Shown here: positions 48,163 to 60,100 of the stretch, one piece after another
Position numbering within the stretch: the stretch's first letter is position 1
Layout: every line of letters begins with the position of its first letter
Origin: Galaxea fascicularis
Lineage: Eukaryota > Cnidaria > Anthozoa > Scleractinia > Euphylliidae
Length of the DNA stretch: 64,000 bases
Assembly (NCBI GenBank): GCA_948470475.1
Contig: OX419339.1
Location: 7,889,185 to 7,953,184 of the forward strand
Reading direction: 5' to 3'
Notes under the pieces: model-generated
What the model was told of the DNA's origin: nothing
Databases searched by the model: none
What the model saw: the letters and a program-made list of their open reading frames with translations, nothing else
Made by a program: the position numbers and the translations under genes

Positions 48163-50996
48163 TTTAGAAAACCCAACTATAATAAATTTATTTGATAAGA
48201 TAAGGTTGCTGGTTTCCCTAGTTTATGAAACAAAACTCCAATTTATGAGAGAGCTTCCAGAAACGACAATAAAAAGATTTTAAAATGTTTGTCGATGTAT
48301 TTTTTCAATTTTCCGGAACCACACTTTGACAAATTCCCGTCAGCTTTTCTTTGATGAAGAGCGAGTCGTGCAATTATGTACGTAATAGGATATAGGATTA
48401 CCACTAAGGAACCACCTGCTCAGCCTATCAACTTAAGAAGTACGTGTCAATTAGCTGAATATTTAAACAGGAAATTTAGAAGCTTCGCGTGATTTGTCAA
48501 TCATTCGCATTGGTTGCCAAACGAATATAACTATAATGATAAAAATAATAAAATATTAGCCGTCGAATAAAATTTAGGAAGTTGAGAAGTTAGGAAGTTA
48601 AACATGTAAACAACAGACTGCCATCAAGCACGCGATGTTTTCTTTTTCGGTTTCGTCCTCATTGAGCCGCTTCATTTTCTGATTAAAATCCATTTGGCTG
48701 CTAGATTATCTCGTCAAATATCAAAAGCCAAAACTGTCTAGCATTTCGGTCGAGAAAACTAATTCCGTGCCTTTAACCTATTTTTGCCTTGTTTCATGCA
48801 CGTGTGCACATGACTAGAGCATATCAGTTTCAATACGAAAAAGAATCGAAAGAAAAAATCTCGCTTGCAATTATTTAATAAAACATATTTTTTTTACTGT
48901 GGGAAAATGCAATTCCTTTACGTATACACCTATTTTACAGATGAGGCTTAACAACAGGAGTCGTGGATTTCAGTCAGAAAGGCGTAAACCCACCGTGGTC
49001 TTGGCCACAAACATGGGCGGCAACCAACCTTAGACGTGCGGCTCAATTGTTTCAGTCTCAGCGTTGTTATTTTTCATAAGCACAACATGGAAATTAGCTG
49101 TTTCCTTGGCGGAAGCGGGAATCTTGAAAGCTCGGCAGAAGACGTAAACCAAGAAAAGCATACAAAACAATACAAACAAAAGCTTACAAAACAAAGAAAA
49201 CCCGAGGCAAACCCAGGGTTGGCAATTGTTCAAGGCGAACCACATTTTTATTTTCTTTCGCGTTTTTAAAAATTACCTTTTACATGTAACTGATTCTGTC
49301 GCAGGTAATCAAAATTTCGATTCTAGAAATCGCGGTCCCACAGCACCAAGATCTTCTCAAAACTGACTAACTTGCTAATATTTTTCATTTATCCCCAAAG
49401 AAATTAACAAGTAACAAAGTGAAACTCTTGAGTAGGGGCATTTTTCAATTTCTACCAACAGCGATTCTTTTTTTCTACTTAGATGTTTTAGTTTCTGTCG
49501 CTGGCGTGGTTTGGCTAACCTCTGACGCTTAATGCTCAGCGGTTCCGTTTTAACCCCCTTGCCCAACGGACAGCAATATTAATGCTAGCTGCATGCCGCA
49601 GAAAACACTGAATCACTGTTATTGTTTATTCCTCAACGACAAATTTATTGTTTCGCTGCCTCATGAGCAAGGGACAGCCGGGCTATGTTTTACTCCTAAA
49701 CACAACAGTATTGGCTCCGACACAAACACTTTTAGCGTTAGTTTCGTTCCATAGACAAATGATTTTATAATCTCGTTAGAATAAGCCCTCCACAACCGGA
49801 AGACGAAAAAACCGAATGTTTTTCCATAATGTAACAGACAAAAGTATTAGCAAAATGTGTAGCGTGAGTTTCGGTTATTTTTGTTTTCCTGGCACTCGTG
49901 CTGTATTTGACCATCGTGTCATCAATGCTTCTTCGAATTCTTTTTCAAATATTCTTTCATTCGTGTTGCTTCTGTCATACTCAGTTCGCTAGCTATGATG
50001 CGTCAAGACGGCAAGAGAACGTTCGATGAGCAAAACCGTTTCGGAAGTGCTTGAGCCTTTTTTCTGCCAAACGGAAAGCGTTAATTCAAACAATTTGGAA
50101 ACAATGGAATGACACATTTTTCGCTTTAAAGTTTGGTTACATATTTTTATTTCAGTTACTGTCAAAATTAAGCTGATAGTGCCATTCCTTACATTTGCAA
50201 TGATGCATCAATATTATCTTATAAAATTAATTTGTAACTCCAACATCAATTTTACAGAACAATGAGGGGAAGTTGTGTAAGAAAACGCCGAATTCGAAAA
50301 CAATGATATTACTTTATTGCTGTAGACGCTGCTCATTAAGCAACACACAGTTTCTAGTAGTTTGAAATGCTCTTTCGGTAAAATGGATCATTAGAGATGG
50401 TCGGTGACAGCATGAAAATGCATGAATATGTTATAACAAGCCCACCGACCTTGCAATTAAAGAAAACAGGTTTTGCATTCAATTTTACTGCGTGGGAATT
50501 AAGTCAAATTCAGCTTGTCATGCCAACAACAATTATTTCGAAAAATATTTCCAGACAACCCTTAGCGAACCGCAAACAAATTGCAACAAGAAAAACTACA
50601 AGTTTTTTTTTAATGTGACTTTACTTCCTTTTAGGCCAATTACAGAAATGAAACGTAATATTATACTGTCAACCCACATCTGCTTTCCAAATCTACCGCA
50701 AGGGAAAGTGACAAGCGAGATTAAAAGCCAGAATTGTTTCGAAGACGGCGCTACAAAAACATTCCGCTGATAGCACTGCGCAAAATGACAATCCTTTTAT
50801 AACAAACATCACTCGCGAGCTCTCGCCATTAATTGGACATCTGCTCAACTAGCCGGACGCAACAATACCGTTTAAGTAAATATGTAAACACCAGGCTCTT
50901 AAAGAAATCAGTCGTCGGAAAACAGGTCTTTCGAAGAGTTTTCTGTCTCTTTTTCGCTTCGTCGTTAGAGGGGTTTGTTGGACATAACTATAATAG
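48163..50996. other. 5' flank of the GPCR gene
   Basis: No exon recognised. 49130-49210 shares gacgtaaaccaa and the following A-rich segment with 10195-10290 (same repeat family). Frames at 50397-50770 are unsupported. I cannot identify the GPCR transcription start. Confidence 0.35.
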
Positions 50997-52013
50997 ATGG
51001 CAGAGCATTCCACAGGACATCCGTCGCTGCTGAAGTACGTTCATCTTCTCGCGCAAAGACAAACAGGCGTCGTTGTCATAGAAGTCCTGGTTTGTACGCT
51101 TTTACTTTTGGCAGCGCTTATTGGAAACTCCCTGGTACTATGGATGGTTTGCAAGAACAGAAACTTGCGGACCATTCCCAATCATTTTATCGTCTCGCTG
51201 GCCATGGCTGACATCGCAATGGCCACGTTCTGCCAACCGCCATGCCTCACTGTCCTCGTGGCGGGAAAACGCACCTACGGGAATTTTGTCTGCCAACTGC
51301 AAGGGTATGTAATCGCCATGTTGTCGTGTGTTTCGCTTTTGACCCTGACTCTGGTTGCTATAAATAGGTACTTTTTAATTGTGCGACCGAAAAACTACCA
51401 GAAGATATTCACCGTCAAGCGAACACGGTTGATGATCTTGTCCATTTGGCTCCTATCCCTATTGGTACCACTCCCTTACCTGTGTTCTGATCACCGCTAC
51501 GTCTATCACGCCGGCAAGTTCTTTTGTTTTCAAGTCGTCGAGGTCGACTTTTTCACGCTGTTGGGGTACTTCTTCGTCGTGATTCCAATGATCGTGCTGA
51601 CCTTCTGTTACTACAAAGTATTTCGTGCTCTGAAGGAGCACAACAAACGGCTTCGGAACATGAGGCGAAGAGCCGACCAACCTGAAATTGCGAAGATCAC
51701 CGTCGAAGACATCAACGTCACGAAAACCTTGTTCCTGACCGTTTGCGGTTTTGTAATCTGCTGGACGCCTATTGCGACCGTGGATTTCATCGGGTTCGCT
51801 CAAGGTAGCTGGAACCTTCCTCGTGAGGCTTATGTCATGTACACTTTTCTGGGTCAACTGAGCACCGTGATAAACCCTGTCATTTACGGAGTAATGAACA
51901 AGACCTTTAGAGAAGAGTACAAGAAGCTTTTCAGATGGCACGGTAAGGCAGAAATTACACAAGAGTCCGAAGAAACACCGCAAACCCAGGATAGTAAGTG
52001 CTCAATGCTTTAG
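50997..52013 (+). CDS. Class A (rhodopsin-like) G protein-coupled receptor, intronless
   Basis: A single 338-residue open frame with all seven membrane spans. Landmarks: GNSLV (43-47) in span 1, LAMAD (68-72) in span 2, NRY at 123-125 in place of DRY at the end of span 3, CWTP (255-258) in span 6 and NPVIY (293-297) in span 7. C99 and C177 are placed for the span 3 to loop 2 disulphide. The third loop is short and basic (HNKRLRNMRRR). The NRY triplet is shared with melatonin-receptor-like proteins and many cnidarian orphan receptors, but ligand identity cannot be read from sequence. The tail ends DSKCSML: a CaaX-like prenylation box that also fits a class I PDZ ligand (S-x-L). The reading frame has no breaks, and the upstream region lacks a convincing first coding exon. 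Confidence 0.9.
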   Translation: MAEHSTGHPSLLKYVHLLAQRQTGVVVIEVLVCTLLLLAALIGNSLVLWMVCKNRNLRTIPNHFIVSLAMADIAMATFCQPPCLTVLVAGKRTYGNFVCQLQGYVIAMLSCVSLLTLTLVAINRYFLIVRPKNYQKIFTVKRTRLMILSIWLLSLLVPLPYLCSDHRYVYHAGKFFCFQVVEVDFFTLLGYFFVVIPMIVLTFCYYKVFRALKEHNKRLRNMRRRADQPEIAKITVEDINVTKTLFLTVCGFVICWTPIATVDFIGFAQGSWNLPREAYVMYTFLGQLSTVINPVIYGVMNKTFREEYKKLFRWHGKAEITQESEETPQTQDSKCSML

Positions 52014-52253
52014 AATGGACACTTTTATTTATTTTTTTTCCTTTTGGTGTTCATTTAGTTCCTACTCGGAACCTTTCACGGCACCGGGCCACACATTTAA
52101 TCAAAGGTGCATGACGTTATGGATTGTGCGAGATCTATACATAGTGACACCAACTGTAATGAACGTTGTAATGATCTATCCAGAGCCGTGGATCGATGAT
52201 CTTGTCTGTTAGGTTTTTAAACAGCTTTGCCAAAGCCTCTGAATTTCATTAAA
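52014..52253 (+). other. Probable GPCR 3' UTR
   Basis: Follows the stop directly. ATTAAA at 52248-52253 is the first plausible polyadenylation hexamer and lies in a small palindrome (cattaaaacttttaatg). Confidence 0.4.
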
Positions 52254-53826
52254 ACTTTTAATGAGGGTGAGCAGGCGACAGGTTGCGGAATGATGTCACT
52301 GAGTTCGAAGTTTTCGAGGCGAAGCAACCATCTCCCTTACCCAAGCTCAAGTTCTTCTAAAAGCTCGGAAAATTACATAGGAGACGGGTTAGCGTAAGAA
52401 CTGGATGGGACTTAAGACGTGAAGTTTGGCTAAAAGTTAGCCAAGCGCCCTAATCGTTTTTTTGTCGCAAATGTGTCAGTATTATTTGGAAGTTGTCATT
52501 CAACACAAGTGTTACTAATTTTTTGCTCGTATTTGCGGACCCAAAGGTGACGTATTCTGTTACGCCAAAATGCAATGAATTTACCATGCACTTTCAAGAA
52601 TCACTTCACTGCACTGGAAATCTTGCTAACACAGAAAAAAAACCTGCTAGATATTTTGCTTAAAACAAAATAACATAAACTGTAATTTCTTCCCTAAAAA
52701 ACAACGGATACGTGAACTTTATTTAATCTATAATAAAGGTAAAGACACAATTATTGTAGAGACAACTAAGATTCAGAGGAAATTGATTTTTTGACATTTA
52801 ATTTCATTTTGCCACAACAAAATTTATGGCGCTTTTATGAATTCACGAGATTAGGGATGTACGCTGTCAGTATTTTATGGCACGAACATACCTTTAATTC
52901 TTTGTTAGGGAAACCTGCGTTGGAAAATTCATTGGACCATCGGTTCTCTTCATGAAAGACAACGCTGATGAAGTGCATACGGTCTCATCTTCAGGTATAT
53001 GAGAATTCACGCTGTAAAATTACACTGATTGCCTTGAGATAACCTTCAGTGTAATAAAATGGTATAAGGATAAGATAAGGAACATTAATGACAAGAATTA
53101 TTTCACAACCTGACTTTTGTATGGTAGCGTAGTATTTCATTTAAACGCAAGTAAGGCCTTCATTGAATAACGTCTGGAGTCGGATTACTATTTGTACTAA
53201 TGCTTAATTATGGTGAAGTTTCTACTCAGTGTGATTGAAAAATTAGCTAACAAAAACGCGTTTAGAATAACTCTAGAATAATGTAAGCGTCACGTTTCAG
53301 TTGCTTGCAAGCACTAGAAACTACTCGCAAGATGCAACTGAATAAGGTAGTGATCGTTGAAGGGTCTGAAAGTCGAACAAATGGAGGGCTTGATTGCTTT
53401 CCGTGACTGAACCGTTTTAATTGAACCTCGGCTTAAAATAAAGAATAAATAGGCGCGCCGGCAATTCCGGGCGCAATTCCTAGAAACACCAGACAGCTGT
53501 AGTTTATATAACCGGAAACCCTGGTTCTCACTTAAAAGATAGCACATCCATGTGATTTTCATCAATAACTGAGGACGTTTCGTGCGAAATACACAACAGA
53601 AGGCGATAAATTCGCGCCCGTAGTTACAGCTGCTGACCCAGTTATTTGCGGGAGGTGTTACGTCGTTATCCAACAAATGGGAATCAAGTTTTAAGATCAT
53701 GTAGAGACAGAGAGAAAAAGAGAGGCGACGTGCTTACATAGCTTGTAGAAATACCAAATACGAGAGTATGTTCTTATCCGTTTCGAACAAGTGTTCGGGC
53801 CCTGGGCATGTGAACACAAAATAGAG

Positions 53827-53889
53827 CAACCTCGTTCCCAGGGTCTCTCTTACGGGACGGAAAGAAGAGAGACCCTGGGAATGAGGTTG
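53827..53889. repeat. 25 bp hairpin
   Basis: Arms 53827-53851 and 53865-53889 (cctcgttcccagggtctctc and complement) have one mismatch around a 13-base loop. Related in pattern to 35068-35123. Confidence 0.8.
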
Positions 53890-54049
53890 AAAATAGTAGC
53901 TTTAGTCTTGCTGTCATGGTGAATATAAAGTGGTTATACCCGTCAAAAATATAAATTTCAGTTGCAAATAAATATGATTGCCATGCCTTGTTGATGTTGG
54001 TTTATTCCATATTCATTAGAATGTAAAATAAACAGGGCCTCAACAACCG

Positions 54050-54145
54050 CTGAAAATCGATGATCGGAAAATCAATCCATCAATCGATGGCAATCGATTA
54101 CGGTTAGTTAATTGGCATCGGCCAATCGATGACCAATCGAGAATC
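54050..54145. repeat. Cluster of AATCGAT motifs
   Basis: Five or more spaced aatcgat/atcgatg motifs in both orientations within 100 bases (aaaatcgatgatcgg, caatcgatggcaatcgatta, ccaatcgatgaccaatcgag). Confidence 0.6.
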
Positions 54146-55730
54146 ACATAAAAGTAGTGGCGAACTTCATCGAGTGTCAAAGAAAACCAAAGTTAAGTCA
54201 AGTTTAGTGAAAGGAAAACCAATGGCAATGTCCAAGCGTATGTACAGATAATAACGTCTATTCTTATTCTACATATAATACGTACATAACTTAAACTGGC
54301 TGCCATATAATAATTTACTGACATTTAAAAGAAACTGTAAAATAATTTTGTCATGACCATACATTTTTTTTTTGTTATAAAAGAGCATTTTTAAGAGAAA
54401 AGTACATAGAAGAGGCTTGAAGAGTAACGTTAACGTGGAAAGTTTTGAGATCAAGGACATGGCCACTAAATACGCTCCAAGCTTTAGTACTTTCTGAATT
54501 CAGGAAGGGGAGGTTGAATTTGCAACCCACTCCTTTAAACCCTCCCCTCCCCACCGCCCCCCACCCCCACCCTTATGTTCTGTCGTAGACGAACAAGGAC
54601 CAGCTGAAGAACAGACGTCCTTCCTCGGTTCAGAAAGGAACCCATGAACAATTAATGGTCGTGCGTTTCTTTCAATATGCCTATGTTTTTTTTCTACTAA
54701 GAAAAGAACTGTTGAATAATTAAGGGAGTCAAGGGTAATGAACTACGGGAACTTCAGCTACCTTCGCCATGTCGTAAAAAAAAAACTTGACGTTCTGTGC
54801 AATTTCCTTAACTGTTTTGCAGTGCACTATGACAGACATCATGAAAGATGCGACAATTTCGTAGGGCTCTTCGGTGTTTTGTTTTGTTATACTTATCAAT
54901 AATTACCTGTCAAACGTTTTTCGGTTGGAATTTCCTTTCATTCCGAGTTTGATACTTCCTTTTTCTAAAGCCGAATGTTTTTCACATAATCCATGAAACA
55001 AAAGCTTACATTCACTGGTAAATTGTCAACAGATAAGCAGCAGGGTATGAATTCTCCATGTTATTGAAATTCTATTTCATTGCAGCTTAGGATTGGTGTC
55101 AAGACGTGACTATATTAGCATTGCCGTCGCAGGCAACATTCGTTTTTCTTCTGTTGACGTTAATCCGTACTCCTGTCTTGGACCGCAACATGAGTACTGT
55201 GAGCAGGTCTTCCATTGGAACGATCTGGTTTGAAGAGACCGTAAGATCAAACCTGCAAAAAGGGACCATCATCATCAGTCATCATCATAATCATCAATTG
55301 GATCAAGACACAACTCACCATCGCAGAATCATGGCAACAGTTATCTTGATCTCCGCCAAAGCAAAGCTCTGCCCTATGCAATTCCTGTAAAGTAATATTG
55401 AAATATCAAAAAAGTGTACTGAGGCTTTCGTTTCGTATAGTCTAGCTTTTGCCCGCCTGTTTAGTTACGAAAAATGCTTTGAGCTTGAGCGCACAATATG
55501 AAAATTAGAATAAGTACGTGATGTGGTCATCACTGAAACACCGTCTCACTTGAAACTGACAATTATTTTCGAAATAAATTTGGACCGAACATTCCAGTTT
55601 TAGAAATATATAAATCGAATTTTACTTGGATAATGTATTTCATCATGGAATATTAACCGAGGTGATTTTAAAATATATGGAATTACCGCAACTTTAATTG
55701 AGGAAATTAATGAAATTGAGGACATTGGGA

Positions 55731-56013
55731 GGGGAGCAGGGTTGGCGTAGTAGCGAGAGCGATCGCCTTCCACCAATGTGTCCCAGGTTCTCCCATTCCC
55801 TGACGGACCCCGCGTCATAATTGGGCTGAGTTTGTTGGTTCTCTGCTCTGCTCCGAGAGGTTTTTATCCGGGTACTCCCATTTTTCTCCTCTCCTAAATA
55901 ACAGCATTTGAGTTAATTTTGTGTTGATTTGATTTACAGTCTCCCTAATTAGAAGAGCACCTGCGTTAAGCTGGAAAGATTTGAGACTAAATAAAGTGAC
56001 TATTATTATCATT
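55731..56013 (+). mobile_element. tRNA-derived SINE
   Basis: Head ggggagcagggttggcgtag with an A-box-like tggcgtagtagcgagagcg (55743-55761) and a degenerate B box (ggttctcccattcc, 55786-55799). Body: ttggttctctgctctgctcc, gagaggtttttatccgggta, ending aataaagtgactattattatc. The minus-strand copy at 9215-9443 shares the body. I recall this SINE family as abundant in stony corals. Confidence 0.8.
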
Positions 56014-57116
56014 GAAGCGACGGACGCGGACTGAAGGAAGTCAATCTGATTGCAAGGTTCTCGTGCTCTGGCAAAAAAGGTGAAATTAAACGACTCATAC
56101 CGCGAATTTTCAACGTTGACGTTGATTTCGCAGAATTGTTAGTCCCTGTTGTGTATTACCTTGGTGTGGCTGAAAAAGGAATAAATGATTGCGATGGCCT
56201 GTCTTTGGATCTTTGCTCTGTAAACCGCAACGGATCAAACACCTATAAGAATCACAAGTCGTTAAAAAGGAGATATCTGTGAATTATGTAGATTTTGACC
56301 TCTCGGATGTCGGCCCGGCCCTAAATGCTTTTTCCTCGAGACAAACTGACGTCTGGAGTAGATACTCCAGTAAGCGAATGACCACGGACCTCTCAACCCA
56401 AGTTTGAAACATTCCTCACCCTCCCCTCCCCCCCAGGATAAGCTCATTTTTTGCCTCCCCCCCCCCCAGGCAAAGTTAAAAAAAATACATTATATCAATA
56501 TTCGTATGATATTCTGGTTGCCGCACAATTGGTCAAATAACATCTGATCAGCAGAATCAATATCATTTATATTTTGGAAAGATTCGGCGGCCCAAGAGAC
56601 GAAAATAGTTCTAAACAACAAGTTAAATCTGCCGGTATATAATCAACTGCTACAGCCTCGGTACAGGTCTTTTATGTTTTCCGCTATCACTTATCCTCAA
56701 ATTTTAGAAACGGTTTTTAGTTTAGCAGTTGTGAACGTTTTGTTTTGTTTTGTTTTGTTTTGCCCTTTGATGCATGGTCAACAATCCGCGCGCAACTGGT
56801 TCAGAACCAATGAGAAGCAATTCTCAGCAGATGATGGCTAGCCCGCATCTTTCCGAATTCGGATTAGCTTACTGCGCTTTTTGTTGTTGCTTTAGCTTAT
56901 CGTAGTAATTACATTGGTTGCCGGCTTTCCTCACTACTAAATTTGGTTTCGCGAATCAAGGTAATTAATTGGAATATTAAATCTACATTGTCAAAGAGAA
57001 CGTTTCCAAACCAGTTTTCGATTTCTAATTGTAACCGATTCACAATCGATTCAACGCTCTTGACTTTTTACATTTCTTTTATAACACTTATATTTAACAA
57101 TAAATCACTGTCTTAC
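56014..57116. other. Expected place of the CYP4 3' exon; none seen
   Basis: Poly-C tracts (56425-56470) and four to five ttttg repeats (56736-56762). No minus-strand FxxGxRxCxG haem loop or preceding RF motif could be found. Confidence 0.4.
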
Positions 57117-60100
57117 CTCAGGATTTTGCCAAACATGCGGGTTTCGATGAAGTGCAAAAATATTGACGTAGAGAAAGGTACCTACGATAGGAGAGTTCAT
57201 TGGACGTAACTTAGTTCTCCGGCTGTTTCTTGTTAGCATTAAATTTGATTTAAGCTATCCCTGATCCTAAATCACGATTGAGAATTTTCTGCTATTTCCA
57301 CTTTCCGGGTTGTTTTCAGCGTTTCACTTTACGGATAGCAACTCGCAGGATAAGTCTGACAAATAGGCCCTCCCAATTGCAGCGACTGCGCCTTCTATAT
57401 TGTTCCTGGGGATACGTGTACCTCGCGGATTTCCCGACAAAACGAAAACAGCCATTACGTTGTCCGTAAGAGTTCAGTGAAGGATTTTTAGTGTTATTGT
57501 CGATTACTTATCTCTGAAAAGTGGGGGACTAACCCAAAAATCTGTTTGAACTCCAATGGAAAGATCTGGATTCCCGAAATACTTATAAACTGCATGAAGG
57601 CATGAGGCACTTTGAGGTAGTTAAAGAATCCATAGGATTGTTCGAAAAATTCGAGGCTTCTCTCTTACCTTTAGGTAATTTCCTTCCTTGTAAATCATAA
57701 CTTTTGTCCGAAGAACGGCAGATAATAGGAACAGGAGAGTACAGTCGCATAGCCTCGTTGATGCACAGCTTTAAGTAAGGGAGATTGCAAAGATCATTCC
57801 TAAGTAAAAAAAAAAAAGAAAGAAAGAAAAAAGAAAGGAAACTGAAGTTTTCACTTGCAGACAACACTTTCTGACGATAGACCGGTTTTTCAGTTAGCAG
57901 GGCTACAAAAATCTAGTGATTTCATGGGGTGTTTTCCTTTATTACCAACTCAATGATCAAACTAGGAATAACCTTAGATTACAGCGTTGTCAAAAAGATT
58001 TTAAGTAGAAGGATAATCTAGGAAAGTAGATGGCATTGAGAGGGTAACAACACCACTACGTTTGCTCTTTTTACCGGTAAACCGTAGCTGGCGAAGCTAG
58101 GAAAGTAGCCAGCGATATCGCCGGTCGCCTATGGCAAGCCAAATATAGCAAAATTCACCTTGTTGATTTAATTTAATCCTTATATTTAATTAAAATTTTC
58201 ATATCCATTCAACATTACTCTATAAACAAATATGGAGAAATCAGAGGATTCAGAGGTGAAACATTGCTTGTAGTTGAGCTATGGTTAAGAATTTCCTCTA
58301 TCCTGTTTAAAATATGCTCAAAGTAATGTTCAGTACCCCGCGAATTTCATCTCTCGTCCCAGTCCCCAAAATTAAATAAATGAGTGCGAACATTGAATGA
58401 ATTGCACGATTGAATTGAATGTATATGATCCGATTAAATTGGAAGAATTTTGGTCAATTAATTGACTAAATAGGGACGAATAAAATTGAATAAGTTAAAG
58501 AAATTGAATTGAATGAATGCTTTCGTAAATTGAATTGAATGAACTTTGGAGGATTGAATTAAATGGATATGAAAATTTTAAATAAATATCAGGATTAAAT
58601 TAAATGAATTTGGTGATATTGAATTTTGAATTTGGCTTGCCATAGTCGCCGGCGCTTTTTGTCAACCATGGATTAGTGGATAAAACTTCAAGTCAGTATT
58701 AATTCTGCATTGGAAGACAAGGAACATCAAAGCTGCATTCAGCGATAAAAATGCTGACGTCAATACACGCAGGCTGATATAGTTTTTAGTCTTAGGCCCC
58801 GTTCAGACTAAGTGCCCGTTCCGCGGCACCGTTCCCGGGCACTAGAAAGGATGCCGGCTAGACACCTCAGTGCCCTGGACCGAGGATGTTCACACTCGTG
58901 CAGAAGGCTTAGTGCCCAGTTTATCTTTTTGAATAGTCCGCAATATTGCCGCCATTTTTGTGACTGCATCGTAGGGAAACACGGAAAAAACGCGGGAACA
59001 CATGAAAACGTGTTCAGACAAGTTCCCGTGCCCGGGAACGGTGCCCAAGTACTATATTTGGAGGTAGTGCCCGTGCCCGGGAACGGTGCTCAGATTTGTG
59101 CGCGGGCACCAACGAAAAACTATGTTCAGACTAGTGCCCGTTCCCGAAAACCGGGCACAGGCACCTTGTCTGAACGCATTAGTTATTTCATTAGAAAAGG
59201 AAAAAAGCAGAAAATGCTAAAACGACTTAATTCAGGCATGCGTATTCTTACCACTCCAGACCATTTCCTTGGTCAAAGATACCATCAATTTCTTCCTGGC
59301 ACTGTTTCTGGTGTTCAGGATGTAGCGCTAAACAGTATAAAATCCAACAAATTGCTGGAAACACAAACAATTTTAAGCCATTAAATAGGTTTAGTGCCTC
59401 AATCTAAGTCCTATCAGAGTCCTACAGCTGTCGTATGAAGGACTTGTGGGCCAGACTGTAGACGTATAAAACCACAAAAAAGTATGACTGTTGTCAAATC
59501 TCTTCAACATTGGATCAGAAATGAGTAATTATGCGGAGCGCCACGCAGGCAGGTACAGTAGAAGGCCTAAAAGAATCCTTAACATTCCAATGTAAGATTA
59601 AACCACACTTCCTCGTCTTGCCAAGACGAAAGAAGAGCTCTGGTGATTGCGCTAAAACCTAGTATGATATACAAATTTCGTCATGTGAATTGCTTCCGGC
59701 AAAAGTGGGAAGCAACCAGATCAACAGGAAACGTAACCTTGGTGACTTGATTATACGACAGGGAATATTGCTGGTGGAAATGCTTTTTAATACGAACATC
59801 CTCACAAAAAATGAGTGTGGGGAAGAAGGAAAGAGAAAAACGTCCAGATCAAGACGTTTCTTTACTTACCACTTGTGACAGTGTCTAGTCCAGCAAACAT
59901 GAACGTTCTCACTTCTGCTCGAATTTCTTCGTCGGTTAAACTTTGTCCGTTTTCACGCTGAAACACAGAACCCATAATAAACCTTGTGAAACAGTAAAAT
60001 CGATTATAATCGCAAACTTATTTAAACTAATATTTGTATTCCGATTTTTTCAAAAAGAAATTGCCCTCGTAATCAATATTGAAGGCAATGATATTTCTTT

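Larger units (their letters stand above)
52254..55730. other. Intergenic, or intron of the CYP4-like gene
   Basis: No haem-binding P450 exon could be found on the minus strand. Contents: a hairpin (53827-53889), an ATCGAT-rich stretch (54050-54145), C-rich tracts (54540-54575) and one possible plus-strand exon at 55086-55233 (see findings). Confidence 0.4.

Noticed and set aside
51459..51983. Minus-strand open frame of 174 codons
   Set aside because: It is the antisense shadow of the GPCR.
53455..53515. Minus-strand GVSRNCARNC resembling the P450 haem loop
   Set aside because: It lacks the required F-x-x-G-x-R-x-C-x-G spacing, and no RF-containing segment precedes it.
58812..59384. Plus-strand open frame of 190 codons
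   Set aside because: It runs through the Harbinger-like MITE and into the antisense of a P450 exon.
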